NCBI GenBank assembly: GCA_002633025.1
Contig: NMRB01003277.1
Coordinates: 1-64,000 of the forward strand
Length of the DNA stretch: 64,000 nt
Source of the DNA: Notospermus geniculatus
Taxonomy: Eukaryota; Nemertea; Pilidiophora; Heteronemertea; Lineidae
Direction: 5' to 3'
A model generated the notes under the pieces. The model searched no databases and was not told where the DNA came from. It was given only the letters and a program-made list of their open reading frames with translations. The position numbers and the translations under genes were made by a program. The first letter of the stretch is position 1; every line of letters starts with the position of its first letter. This document shows, in pieces, positions 31,696 to 42,127 of this stretch.

Positions 31696-32748
31696 GTATC
31701 CCTTGAAGACAAAGGATGTCTCTCATTCAGTTTCTTAATGGATGGGAATTGCTTGTTGAGTTCCGATCTAGTGATGAACTTTTCTGAGAGTTCGCCGGGG
31801 GCTGTGTCTGGAAGGGCTCCGTGGTGTGAACCAGCGGCAGGAGGGAGAATACTCCTCGGTAAAATGGACACCGATTCTAAAGAGGACTTAATCTGCGTCA
31901 ACCCGGTGACACTGAAAATTAGATGTGCAATCTCTCGGGGAGGATATTTCCATATCACGGAGAAAGAGGGATTCACTTACTGTCCTGCCTCGAAGAACCC
32001 CGAATTCCGAGTGGACGATTTGAACGAGGATGGTATCAGTGATGTTGTCTGTGATATGAAAGCTTTGGAGCGGAAATACTTCGTGATGTTTGGCGCCAAC
32101 CAGAAACAAAAAACGGTTTGGAGTTGGACAGCTGCTTGGTGTACGTATCAAACGCAATATTTTGACGTGGGTAAATTTAAGGGAAGCGGTAACGTACATC
32201 AGATATTCTGTTTTAGTTACCCAGGCTCGCGTGTCTGGCAACGAGATATATTTGTCAACAAAGATCCGACTGTACCAGAGACAAGAGAGGTATTAAATTA
32301 TTGCAACACCGACTCCACTCATGAGACTAAAATCCTAATTCGCCGCCTGAATAATGACCAGTTTGATGACATAATCTGTAACTGGTGGGATAAAACCAGT
32401 GGCCAGCAGACCCTTGCTGTCCGCCCTGGGTCGAGTACTGGATATTTTGGAAATACGATACAACTGCTACATGTAACTACAACCAGATCCTGTCCTTTTG
32501 GTTCGATTCTTGACACAGGACATTTTAACGACGACAACAACGTCGATATCGTCTGCGTCACTGGAAGCAGAATCAAGATATTTTTTTCCAAGGATGCACA
32601 CATGACGTTTGAAGGAGTCGACTGGGAGGGTACCTTCTGGTGTGCAGACGACGCTAAGGTTCACACCGGAGATTTCTTGGGTAAAGGACGGAGTCAGATT
32701 CTATGCCAAGAAAGAGATGGTAGGCTTGATATCAGAGTCGTACCGTAA
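31696..32748 (+). CDS. Exon encoding FG-GAP/VCBS-like repeat protein (3' part of a gene)
   Basis: The frame is open from an AG at 31694-31695 (ATTATTTTGTGCTTAG) to a TAA at 32746-32748, about 350 codons, much longer than chance here and with even codon use. A methionine at 31738 is internal or an alternative start. At least four segments have the acidic-loop pattern of FG-GAP/VCBS blades: LLGKMDTDSKEDLICVN, FRVDDLNEDGISDVVCD, LDTGHFNDDNNVDIVCV and TGDFLGKGRSQILCQ. Each includes an F/M-x-x-D-x-x-x-D-hydrophobic core and a trailing Cys. About a dozen cysteines suggest an extracellular protein with disulfides. No signal peptide is visible, as expected if upstream exons are missing. It ends ...IRVVP. 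Function unknown; a beta-propeller-like secreted or surface protein is the best reading. Confidence 0.7.
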   Translation, partial: VSLEDKGCLSFSFLMDGNCLLSSDLVMNFSESSPGAVSGRAPWCEPAAGGRILLGKMDTDSKEDLICVNPVTLKIRCAISRGGYFHITEKEGFTYCPASKNPEFRVDDLNEDGISDVVCDMKALERKYFVMFGANQKQKTVWSWTAAWCTYQTQYFDVGKFKGSGNVHQIFCFSYPGSRVWQRDIFVNKDPTVPETREVLNYCNTDSTHETKILIRRLNNDQFDDIICNWWDKTSGQQTLAVRPGSSTGYFGNTIQLLHVTTTRSCPFGSILDTGHFNDDNNVDIVCVTGSRIKIFFSKDAHMTFEGVDWEGTFWCADDAKVHTGDFLGKGRSQILCQERDGRLDIRVVP

Positions 32749-33063
32749 ACTGCCTGAATCGTCTTGACGACCGTCCAGTTCCAATATCTCAGAGCTTCTT
32801 CATGAAATGAGAGCTCTTGTTATTTCCCGCGAAACGGCATCTTCGAATGACGTCACGCAATACAACAAGAGACTAAAGGAATTTTTGGAGCACGTGTTGA
32901 ACTAACTTTTGGCGTCTCACATAGGTATCAGCTTGACTTGTCTTAACATTTAGCACTTAAATTTCTTCGTTCTTCCAATGCAGTTGTGACTGGCAACTTT
33001 GACAGGTCTCGCAACATTTTAGGGAGCTTTGATTCCTTAGGGGTGGAATGAAAGCATTCTGTA
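32749..33063. other. Gene-free spacer after the FG-GAP exon
   Basis: Probable 3' untranslated or intergenic DNA. No AATAAA close to the stop was identified. Confidence 0.4.
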
Positions 33064-33546
33064 GTGGAAATCAACCTGAAGCCTGAAGAAACTGCACGGG
33101 AAACTATTGTAGTGGAAACCAGTCTGAAGACTGAAGAAACTGCGCGGGAAACTATTGTAGTGGAAACCAGTCTGAAGACTGAAGAAACTGCGCGGGAAAC
33201 TACTGTAGTGGAAAAGCCCCTGCCACTTGAAGCATGCTGGTTTGGAACCAGTTTTGAGAAACGAGGCAGAAGTTGGAGAAGAAACCGAAAGGGAAATTGT
33301 ATTGCTGGCACAGTTCAAGGAAAGAGTAACTTGGAAGAACTAACAGTGGTAATTATAATGGGCTTAAAGGAGTTCGACGTCCAAGTTGTAAACAAACCAG
33401 TTTGTTTACAAACAGTGGTCGGCAAACTAGTTTTATTCCTTCGTGAAGGTGGCAGCACCAGTAGCGCCCCCGTGATCGTTAGATTGGTGCCCGGTCCAAT
33501 GCAACTCACTCACGATATTCACGTCAGTACATATCACCGACAATAG
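33064..33546 (+). repeat. 48-bp coding-phase minisatellite in a short ORF
   Basis: Three 48-bp units (33064-33214) keep frame and give a 16-residue repeat, ETARETIVVETSLKTE. The rest of the 160-codon ORF runs into a TTAA MITE from 33368, so the frame is not a conserved protein. It could be a degraded exon; more likely a minisatellite. Confidence 0.6.
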
Positions 33547-33619
33547 GTGGCAGCACCGCAGGCGTCGCGTGGATAGAGAACCAGTGAGTGAATGTTTACA
33601 ACTTGGACGTCCAGCTCCT
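33368..33619. mobile_element. TTAA-flanked MITE, 252 bp
   Basis: TTAA at 33364-33367 and 33620-33623; tips AGGAGTTCGACGTCCAAGTT and near complement, about 26 bp. Non-coding. Confidence 0.85.
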
Positions 33620-34247
33620 TTAATGGAAAAAATTGACGAGTACACAATGCCAGTGAACAAATAATTCATCAACACAAAATCGATCTTAAGTTACAAACTT
33701 TCAAAACAATGGATCATTGTCTATCTCAGCCGTGTACCAACCAGTTACATTCATTGATAGAAAAGAACAACGGATGCCAGCAAATATCATTATCTACCGC
33801 GGTAGTGTCGCCAGCCAGTTCCGTTTCTCCGCGAAGCTCAACTTGTCAAATTGACGGCAGATGCAATCGTCGCTAATTTAACAAAGTGATCAATCAACCA
33901 ATCTTTCATTATGAGTAATCGTGCTTTGAAGTTTTCGACAATTTTCAATCGGCTGTGGAAGTGACAGATGGATAAATGGACAAATGGATACAACACTAAA
34001 AAATATCTCGTCGTACTGACAAGCTGGAACTCGTTCTCAGCCATATGCTTAAATTGCATGGCTATCTTGTCAACTGACAAGTTTTCAACTTGTCATCCTC
34101 GGTTAAAGACATCTTATCATTGAAACAAATACATCTTGTCATTCAGGCTAAACAAAAATTAAAAATTATGCGCCAAAAGACTGTTATACGGTAGTTACAA
34201 GTACTAGCAACAGGTACATATCACAGAAAAACCCTATCTAATTTCAG

Positions 34248-34330
34248 AGCCTACGACGGGATTCGAACCTACGACCTATGAAACATATAAACTACTAGAC
34301 ATAACCCCTAAACCCACGCGGCTAATGAGG
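34248..34330 (-). mobile_element. tRNA-like sequence inside the CACT-ended element
   Basis: The minus strand has an A-box-like TGGGTTTAGGGGTTATG and a perfect B box GGTTCGAATCC. The homologous part of the 18-kb copy keeps the A-box half. It is a SINE head captured by the element, or an older SINE. Confidence 0.5.
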
Positions 34331-34445
34331 CAACGATGGTGACAGCATTCTTAGAGTTTGAAATTGAGCGATGAATGTGAGGGAAGCGCATGCGCAATAA
34401 TAGGGAGGTTGAGATCAGCGACTTATCATGGATACGTATAATAAA

Positions 34446-34878
34446 GTCGGTGCGCCATCAAATGTGTGCAGTGTCGGTATTTAGATTGGGAAGACGAAAT
34501 AGTTCGAACCGACACATTTACATACATCCGACGGCGCCTGTTCCTGACATGGGTGGGGCGGGTGGGTTTCTTGAACAAGCCAGAAGTTCCTGTACGTAAG
34601 TGTCCGGTTTATCGCACCTGCCCCCTGAATTCGTCCGAATCTATTGTCGGCTGGCGCCCTTATATCTGGATACATGACATACTATGACTATAGCATCCTT
34701 CCTCGCTCGCCGGCTCACCTCACCAAATCGGGGCTTCCAAAACCGACTGAATAATTCTGAACCTCACGTGACCATTGACGTCACACCACGTGACTTTGGA
34801 TTATAAAGTATCCAAAGCGGTGTGCCATCAAATGTGTGCAGTGTCGGTATTCAGATTGGGAAGACGAAATAGTTCTTC
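34446..34878 (+). repeat. 60-bp direct repeats, 372 bp apart
   Basis: GTGTGCAGTGTCGGTATT-AGATTGGG and flanks occur at 34446-34506 and 34818-34878. Confidence 0.85.
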
Positions 34879-35021
34879 CCCGACACACTTGGACTGTTGG
34901 CCGTCCCGGCTCCACCCCAAATGGCCTTGCAAGGTCAAGTGTCTCTTCATATTGAGGCACTCCCAACCTCCCCAATCTCAATATGCAAGGAACACTTGGC
35001 CGCCGAGCAATCAGGATTTAA

Positions 35022-35402
35022 AGCGAATGGCTCGCGGGGTTTGTTTACATTTTTGGTGGTACCTTCCATAGAGAGTGAATCTAGCCTCCAGGCAAAGCCG
35101 TGCCCCAGCCATATGCAACGCCTGTGCAAATATGCGAATGTAAACACTGGGGACGAGGTTCCAGTAAAAAATTGTTAAAATGGGTTAATGACGTTTTCAA
35201 ATTCAGTAGGTCAAGATGTACATTTTGTACTATTCCCATCTATTTTGAAGCGGCAGATTTTGCAGAATGCGCCTCCGAAGTTTGGCTGTCTAATGCATTT
35301 CCCATTAAACTAAAATCCTTTTTTTGCCTTTTTCTCAAAATGCTGCTTGATATCGATGACCAACTGTCATGGCGCCACAACAAACCCCGCGAGCCATTCG
35401 CT
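35022..35402. mobile_element. TTAA-flanked element, 381 bp
   Basis: TTAA at 35018-35021 and 35403-35406; tips AGCGAATGGCTCGCGGGGTT and complement. The body recurs, inverted and truncated, at 61883-62204, which also ends at a TTAA. ORFs across it are not conserved as proteins. Confidence 0.8.
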
Positions 35403-35406
35403 TTAA

Positions 35407-36342
35407 AGCTGAACTGCATGAACAAAAACACCACAGCCCCGCAGTATGGTGGTCTGCAGAAGTGCAAACGCCCTTCGAAACACCTCCAGAACATGATAGA
35501 CCACCAGCGTATTTGGTGGCGCCACTGTATTCAATCTCAGGCTTTCTATCGAGACACATCAAGAGATAGTGTCCAAGTGACAGAGCCTGGGTAGAGTTAG
35601 TACAATCCGTAGGAACTTGAGCATGAGGTTGGCCAGGGTTCTTTAGTGCTTGCGCGCAGTCAAAATATGTGGTACAATGGCAATAACTTCGGCATCAACA
35701 AATAATACACCACTCGTCTGAGTTTCAGAAACTCAATTTGGTATAATTGCAAACATGTTGCACATAAATCTTATTTTATTTCTTTTGCCATAGTTTTGTT
35801 ATTTGAATATATTTTCACAGAAACGCAATGTACTTGATATGAGCAATAATGCATACATGACTCGCGCGATGTGTGTGTATTTGGAGAAAGAATATTTAAT
35901 TGATTGCGGTAATTATGACCAAAGGGATAAAATAAGAATTATCCTCAACCTATACATAATGATATCTGATGACGTTGATATACGTCAAATGAGTGTTGTA
36001 TTGTTTTTGAATGCATAAATGTTTTCAACTGGTGCTTTGGTAACACCATAAATGTCAACAAGACGTGAATACTATAGAATAGTGACCGACTTTACTCTCT
36101 GGTTCGGTAAGAACCTAATGCCTTCGACCTGCAGAAGTCACTGGATGCCATGTCTTGATGTTGCTCTATTGACTGACTCAGGGTGAATACAGTGGCGCCA
36201 CCAAATAGCCTGGTAGTCTATCATGTTTCGGAGGTGTTTTGAAAGTGCCTTATGGTCGTTTGCATTTCTCTTGACCACCACCGTGGCGTGGTGGTCTTTT
36301 TTTAGTGCTCGGATCTCCAGTTTTTGTTCATGCAGTTCAGCT
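35407..36342. mobile_element. TTAA-flanked element with long inverted arms, 936 bp
   Basis: It shares the TTAA at 35403-35406 with its neighbour and ends at TTAA 36343-36346. Tips AGCTGAACTGCATGAACAAA and complement extend as imperfect arms of about 180 bp, both containing GGTGGCGCCACTGTATTCA. The AT-rich centre holds a 71-codon ORF (35803-36018) without motifs. Confidence 0.8.
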
Positions 36343-37204
36343 TTAATGAAAGTTAACCTTGTCAGATTACATGACGTCGACCTCTGTCATCAATTGAAAT
36401 CGGTTTCCCTGGCCCGACCGGGCCTCAGTCCTCCTCATGTTTACAATTTAAGTGCTTTAGATGCATTTTCCTGGCATCTGAGAGCAAAAATACGGACATA
36501 GCCTATAAAATGGACATTTGGGCCAAGGAACTTTTGGCCAAAAAAGTGCGGGGGAGGGGGGCCTGACCCCCCTCCCGGCTGCTACGGGCCTGGGTGGGAG
36601 TGCCACCCAGGCTACCAGGCAATCGCAAATCTGAGGCTGCCTGAGCTTGTCGAATTTCACGTTCTCATGAAAATTGCATGAAAATTGCGTTTGAAATGTA
36701 AGAAATTAAAGAAATACACTACTGAAGTGAAAATAGTGATGTTTGAAAAAGTAGTCTGCAAACTTGAGGGGGGATATCCCCCTCCTTGAAATTTTTGAGG
36801 AGGGGATCATCCCCCTGGGAGAAACACTGGGCTCATCAGATTAACCAGGTGATGTAAGATTATGTAAAATTAGTCAATGTGGGAAGGTGTATTTCTGCAA
36901 CATATTCTCTAAGGCTCTGTTTACCAAAAGTGAACGTTCAGTAATCCCGTAATGTAAGTTTACCGCCTGCAAAACTGGTGTATTAGAAACGATAATCCTA
37001 TGAATACCCTATACTTCAGCAAGGTTGTGCCTCCTACAACCCTTCGTCTGATCCCTCTTCTCGCCGTGGTTTTCCCCGCCATGGGTCTCATTTTCTTAAT
37101 AACCACAATCATTTGATATGCTCCACTCGTCCCCTTTGCCTCATTTACTTCTTCCCCTTTATTTCAAATCGATTACATTACGCATCATAAGAATCATATC
37201 GTAT

Positions 37205-37500
37205 CAGCCTCGACGGATCCCGAAGCTCATCGCCGCAGGGATCACCGTCCATATGCCTGAAGGTCTCGCGGTATCACCCTTCCACGCCGTATCCCCTTCG
37301 GGATTTCCCTGTCCAACATGCCTGAAGACCACATAGCATCAGGTCTCCCCAGCCTATCCCACACAGGGATTGCCGTCCAACATGCCTGAAGATCACATAG
37401 CATCAGGTCTTTCGGCCTATCCCACATCGGGATTACCGTCCAAATATGCCTGAAGAACACACAGCACCGATAGTCTTCCCGGCCTATCACACACCTGGGC
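37205..37500 (+). repeat. 64-bp tandem repeat, about 4.5 copies
   Basis: ATGCCTGAAGA-CACA-AGCA units spaced 63-65 bp, each with CGGCCTATCCCACA-CGGGAT. Confidence 0.85.
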
Positions 37501-38079
37501 ATTGCAGAACTATGTATCGAAAGTGAGCACTGTGGGCTCATCCTTCATGCCTTATTCAGTATGGGGAGGATAATATTTCCGACATGACGGAAGCACGCAC
37601 AAGTGCCCCTTCGTCTTAGAGAGGGCGGGAGGATCAAAAAGAATTACGTCCCCTTGGAAACCCAGCTGACGCTACCCTCCCCCACAGGCAAGCCAGAATG
37701 TGGAATCGTATCGCCCTGACCCTGTGTGACCTCTTGTCTGCTCACGAGAGAATGAGGGGATTATGGTCAGGCATGCATGCAGCGCCACACAGTGTCAGCT
37801 TAGGATAAGAAGTTTTCTTCCCTGAGCGATGACGTCATCAGCCTAATGGTTAAGCAGTGCATTTTCCGGGTATTTTTACAGATCAAAGTTATTTTATTCG
37901 AAAGAGAGTGGCGATCGTTAACCAGTTCGCTCGGGAAATGAAAGTTTTGGATGTTCTCTACATGTAGGGCCTACATGTACGTCCATACTGCTTCTGGGAT
38001 TTTTCTGATTTTATCCGAGCCGCCGTCATTATCCTGGTTTTGAAACCCTGTTGAATGCCATTTTAATGTGTGGGCTTAT

Positions 38080-38296
38080 AGTGCCTTTTACATTTAAGTG
38101 TCAAGGCACTTCACAACATTATTACCCAGCCTATGATTCAGAAACCTTTCTGTAGAAACCAAGGGCAGCCACAATACGGCGCACACGATGGACATTTCAG
38201 GCCAGTTGAGAGTTACAGAGTGACACGGCCGGGGATCGAACCCGCGATCTTCCGATCACGAGTCCACAGCCCTAACCATTATGCCACCGCGCTCCC
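38080..38296 (-). mobile_element. tRNA-derived SINE
   Basis: On the minus strand from 38296 the head has an A box (GTGGCATAATGGTTAGGGC) and B box (GGTTCGATCCC) with good spacing, then a body to about 38085 (ending near TTGACACTTAAATG). It lies within the 4.9-kb TIR element. Confidence 0.7.
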
Positions 38297-38818
38297 ATTT
38301 TAATGGTCAAAATCGGGGATTCCCTCGAAAAATAGCAGAGTGTCTGGGGATTCCCCAATGATAAACAATTTACGACGGGTGGAATTAATCTGGTTCGACC
38401 GTATATCAAAGCCTTTGATATTTCTTCAGACATCAGTGAAAATTTTATTTTGATCCGTTGTGCCTTTGTCCCGTCATTTTTGTCTTGAAAATCTCAACCT
38501 GCAGAGCTGACATGAACTAGTCCATTATTCAGAGGGGGGTCTAAAAATCCAGGCTATCCACTAGCTTGAATTTAAGGACTCCCCACCTAAAAAGTCGAAA
38601 ACAGCATTAGGCCTCGTCCGGAACCCCTGATAAAACCCATTTGGCCCATATTTGTTTTGGCTGTGGCATTCTTATCGTGACTTCGAGTGCGAAAGCCTCA
38701 GACACCGCGCTATGGCTATTGTAATAGGAGAGTCCATCGAGTCCACTGTGTTCTAATTTTAGAATCGAATGACTTCAGTGATCTAAGAGTAGATCAGCTT
38801 CGCGTGAAACTTCTTGTA

Positions 38819-38940
38819 ATGACCCAGGCTATCTTCAATTTTTTTAATCAATGAGCCACCCAGGCTATCTTCTTTTTTTTTAAATCAATGAGCCACCCAG
38901 GCTATCTTCTTTTTTCAATGGGCCACACAGGCTAATCGAG
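38819..38940 (+). repeat. 43-bp tandem repeat, three copies
   Basis: ACCCAGGCTATCTTC, a T-run and CAATGAGCC recur three times. Confidence 0.85.
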
Positions 38941-39699
38941 AAATCGGGGAAATCGAACTGGGCCCTGTATACCTGATATGAAGGGAGCTCCGAAGAAACG
39001 TGTGTGCACCGTGTGCCTGCTCACGAGAGAATGAGGGGATTATGGTCAGGCATGCTTAGAGACTCCCGCAACGTTACGAGTCTTTATTGCTCATTTGCAT
39101 ACGTGTGTCAGAAAACAGGCAAACATGGCGGACGCGGCCTGTCGTAGTAGTGGAGGAACGGAGCGGTACGACAGGGGACCAATCTACCAAAACCGACTGA
39201 ATAATTCTGAACCTCACGTGACCATTGACGTCACACCACTTTGGATTCGGATAGAATTCTGTACAACGAGGACAAATTATTTCGATCCGTATACGTATAA
39301 GGATCCGTGATAAGTCGCTGATCTCAACCTCCCTATCGTCCTGCCACCTACAACTTATCGCCATAACTAGAGATCTTGTCAACTGGACAAACTGAACTCG
39401 TCACACAGATGTGCCACTCGCCATGACAAGTAAATCGTGTCATGAATGACGTAACTCGTTAGACTGACTAACGCATCTCATCAATTCTTGTCACCGCAAC
39501 TTGCTGCGAATTCGCAGCAAGTTGCGGTGACAAGAATATTTTTAGAGTGAAAGTTCTTGGAGGTGTATGTGGAGGCAAAGAGGTGTAGAATGGACATGCA
39601 AGTGATCCAAAAGGATGAAATTTGGCACCCTGGGTGTCATTCAGGTCGGAGCATATTGGTCACTTTGTGAAAATACATAAATTAAAGCTGAACTTAATA

Positions 39700-40432
39700 C
39701 CAGTAGAACCTCACCTAACGGACACCTCAATACAGCGGACACCTCAAGATTACGGACAGATCTGTCCAGTCCCGAATTTTCCCAAGCCATTTTCAATATA
39801 AATTTAACTCAATATTGCGGACACCTCACTATTCAGGACAACGGACAGTTGATTTCTGGAAAATTGGGTCCCATGACCTCACTATTACGGACAGCAGGTG
39901 AAAATTTGAAGCCATTTTCAAAGTTTTCATTCACAAAGTGGTCAGTGGTAGGTGATTTAATGACCAAACATGGGGTGCTAATTACATGTGCATTGATTGT
40001 TTATGATCATACATGTACTAATCACTTTTAATTAACACCTGAACACACTGAAAATTCTTTAGTTTGGTGGGACAAGGGCTCTGTTTGGACTCTCTTGTCT
40101 CAGTCCGTTGTTCGTGATTCTGCATAGAAAACTAGGCTAATGCTGGGCAGTCAACTTTGGACTCTTTCTTTTCTAAATAAATGAGTGTAATGAAAAAGTG
40201 CTTGTTGAAAAATGGCAAATGTGATGGAAACACAGCCCACTCTCCAGTTAGTAATGCAAGTTTACCCTTGCCCTCAAATACGGTAGAATGAGCCCTCAAG
40301 GGTATGAATACCATTGACCTACTACAGAGCCACCTGGTGTCCGTTATTGATGGAGTTTCAATATTGCGGACACCTCACTATTACGGACAGCTGAGCTCAG
40401 TCCCAAGGGTGTCCGCAATAGCGAGGTTCTAC
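39700..40432. mobile_element. CAGTAGAACCTC-ended element (pogo/Tigger-like ends)
   Basis: The tips CAGTAGAACCTC and GAGGTTCTACT are inverted, and GCGGACACCTCA-type sequence follows in each arm. Such CAG-AGAACCTC ends resemble pogo/Tigger-type elements, which duplicate TA; here a 17-bp direct repeat flanks the element. No transposase ORF. Confidence 0.6.
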
Positions 40433-40626
40433 TAAAGCTGAACTTAATAGATATAAACCCCAAGCGGCAGAGGTAGAAATTACGAACAGCCACAAGGCAC
40501 TTCCAAACTACCTCTGAAAACGATACACCCTCTCGGACGGTCACAATTGGTTTTACTTGCCACCATGCTCTTGAACAGTAAAGATCTCAACACAGCTGCC
40601 AAATGAGAAAAAAACAATAAATAACC

Positions 40627-40700
40627 TGTGATGGCACCGAGATTCGAACCCACAACCCTCTGATCGATTCGCCAACCTCTTTCTGTACGCGCCACGAAGA
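40627..40700 (-). mobile_element. tRNA-like SINE head
   Basis: The minus strand carries GTGGCGCGTACAGAAAGAGG and a B box GGTTCGAATCT with about tRNA spacing. The A box is degenerate, so this is a relic. Confidence 0.5.
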
Positions 40701-41113
40701 CTGCTTGTTTGTATGACAATGTTCCGATCGCTTTAGTTCCTCATGGAGATCTTCAAAAAAAAAGATGGCCGCCAGTCATATGGACGTATAATGAGGTTCT
40801 CCTACTAAATTCCGTTTTTCTCTCATAAAATAGTCAGAGACTCCAAAGTGGAAAGTCCATCTCCTGCAGCGTTGCCACAGGCAATAATTGTTATTGTTGC
40901 CCTCTGTTTCCGCTGGTACGGCTTTGCAGGTGCTTGTGGCCAGCCCAGAAAATGCCATAGAGTAATAGGCAAATGAGGTGATCTGGACGGAAGACGAAGA
41001 TTTACAACCGCTGGCTGCGCGCCCTCACTCGGTGAATCAGGGGGAAAAAATTTTTAAAATAGGCCTACACTGAAATCTGCAACGTAATTCTACAACATAA
41101 TTCTTCTATGTAA

Positions 41114-41812
41114 ATGGAAAAGACACTAATGATTGATTCAAAAGATTATCCTGATCAAGAAGCAAATGATTTAACAATTCAATTAGATGAGGAAGTAGAA
41201 AATGTAGAAAGTATCAGACTTGTTTATGCAGGAATACCTTGTACATTTTACAATATTTCACAATCAAGAGATAATAATAGATTTGTTATTTATGATGATC
41301 GGCGTGGAAAACATATTATCATGCCAGACGGATTTTATACATTGCCTTTATTCAACAAGGAATTTAAAAATCAATTACAAGTAAAAGGTATAGATAGAAA
41401 CAAGATTTCTTTTGATTTACGCCCATATGATGCCAAGATACAAATTTTGTTTATGATAGCTAGAGGTCGTACTATTGATGATTATAAAATTCTTATAGAC
41501 GAGCATTCTAAAAAATTATTAGGCCTTAATAATAGATACATAGGGCCGACTGCAGTAGATAGAACAAACGGAGTTATAACAGGTGACAATCCAATTAACT
41601 TCAAACCTTTCAATTATTTCCTTATACACTGTGACATAATAAACACAGAACATTTACTTTATAATGGCGAGAGAAGTGATGTATTTGTAAGGTTACCAGT
41701 TAAAGAATGCGAATTTGGAGAAATGCTACAATACACGTCCATTATGAAAGAAAAACCTTGTAAAGAAAGATTTAACAAATTAAGACTTTGGATAACTGAT
41801 GAAAAAAAATAA
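41114..41812 (+). CDS. AT-rich ORF, possible virus-like structural protein
   Basis: A 232-codon intact frame with strongly AT-biased codons lies in a segment whose composition changes abruptly near 41050 and 42127. The N-terminus (IDSKDYPDQEANDLTIQLD, then VESIRLVYAGIPCTFYNIS) resembles the opening strand pattern of structural proteins of large DNA viruses and Polinton-like elements: a D-S-x-D start, an F/L-x-I-x-L strand and a hydrophobic A-x-IP-x-(T/S)-(F/Y)-YN-I turn. This is pattern memory without a search. The protein looks beta-rich and has no signal peptide. No capsid, integrase or polymerase gene is nearby, so it would be an isolated fragment of an integrated element. Confidence 0.4.
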   Translation: MEKTLMIDSKDYPDQEANDLTIQLDEEVENVESIRLVYAGIPCTFYNISQSRDNNRFVIYDDRRGKHIIMPDGFYTLPLFNKEFKNQLQVKGIDRNKISFDLRPYDAKIQILFMIARGRTIDDYKILIDEHSKKLLGLNNRYIGPTAVDRTNGVITGDNPINFKPFNYFLIHCDIINTEHLLYNGERSDVFVRLPVKECEFGEMLQYTSIMKEKPCKERFNKLRLWITDEKK

Positions 41813-41859
41813 AAAAATAAAGTTTAATGGCGCGGATGTTCAGTATGAATTATTGTTAA

Positions 41860-42127
41860 CTAAATGAGCAGATATTGGGGTTATTCAAAAAGACCAAGAA
41901 ATTGGCAAAAAGTGCTAGAAGAGTCAAATCACGGAACTGAATCTAATTAAACAGATACCAGACTTAACAGAACCAGATTGAGCAGAACCTGAATTAATTG
42001 ATGGTGAATATATTGTTTCTGAAATATCTAAACTTCAAATAACCAAACCTAAAAGCTTGAAGGCCAAACAAAGTTCACCCATTAAAAGCTTGAAGGCCGA
42101 ACAAAGTTCACCAGCTCAACAATTATA
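41860..42127 (+). pseudogene. Broken AT-rich ORF next to the virus-like gene
   Basis: From 41863 a frame begins MSRYWGYSKRPRNWQKVLEE and breaks at about 41947. After two stops, open coding-like sequence resumes (LIDGEYIVSEISKLQITKP) with a duplicated AAAAGCTTGAAGGCC unit, and ends at 42127. Same AT bias as 41114-41812. Identity unknown; likely a second gene of the same invading element, decayed. Confidence 0.35.

Larger units (their letters stand above)
37736..39055 (+). repeat. 40-bp direct repeats bounding 1.3 kb
   Basis: CTCACGAGAGAATGAGGGGA and the next 20 bp occur at 37740 and 39020. They may be remnants of a duplicated end or of an internally deleted element. Confidence 0.7.
34401..39335. 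mobile_element. 4.9-kb TIR element inserted in the CACT-ended copy
   Basis: Tips TAGGGAGGTTGAGATCAGCG and complement continue through ACTTATCA-GGAT and ATACGTAT, about 40 bp with a small gap. Alignment to the 18-kb copy shows this is exactly the extra DNA. It contains several further elements and no intact transposase. A 60-bp segment (AAACCGACTGAATAATTCTG onward) occurs both at 34740 and 39189. Superfamily not determined; at most a 2-bp target duplication is possible. Confidence 0.65.
33994..39549. mobile_element. CACT(A)-ended element split by a 4.9-kb insertion
   Basis: The left end CACTAAAAAATATCTCGTCG and right end CAAGAATATTTTTAGAGTG match the element at 18002-19046 in reverse. Left sequence to about 34400 and right sequence from about 39336 align to adjacent parts of that copy; everything between is an insertion. 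Flanking trinucleotides (CAA/AAA) are not a clean duplication. Confidence 0.7.

Noticed and set aside
34446-35060. THAP-like zinc finger
   Set aside because: Spacing of Cys and His and the surrounding frame do not hold; only a CKEHL-like string suggested it.
35100-35594. 164-codon ORF sharing residues with an ORF at 61.8-62.1 kb
   Set aside because: Both lie in copies of the same TTAA-type element and cross its boundary; the shared sequence is explained by shared DNA.
38216-38296. Functional tRNA gene
   Set aside because: A and B boxes are good but acceptor pairing and anticodon arm are poor and a SINE body follows.
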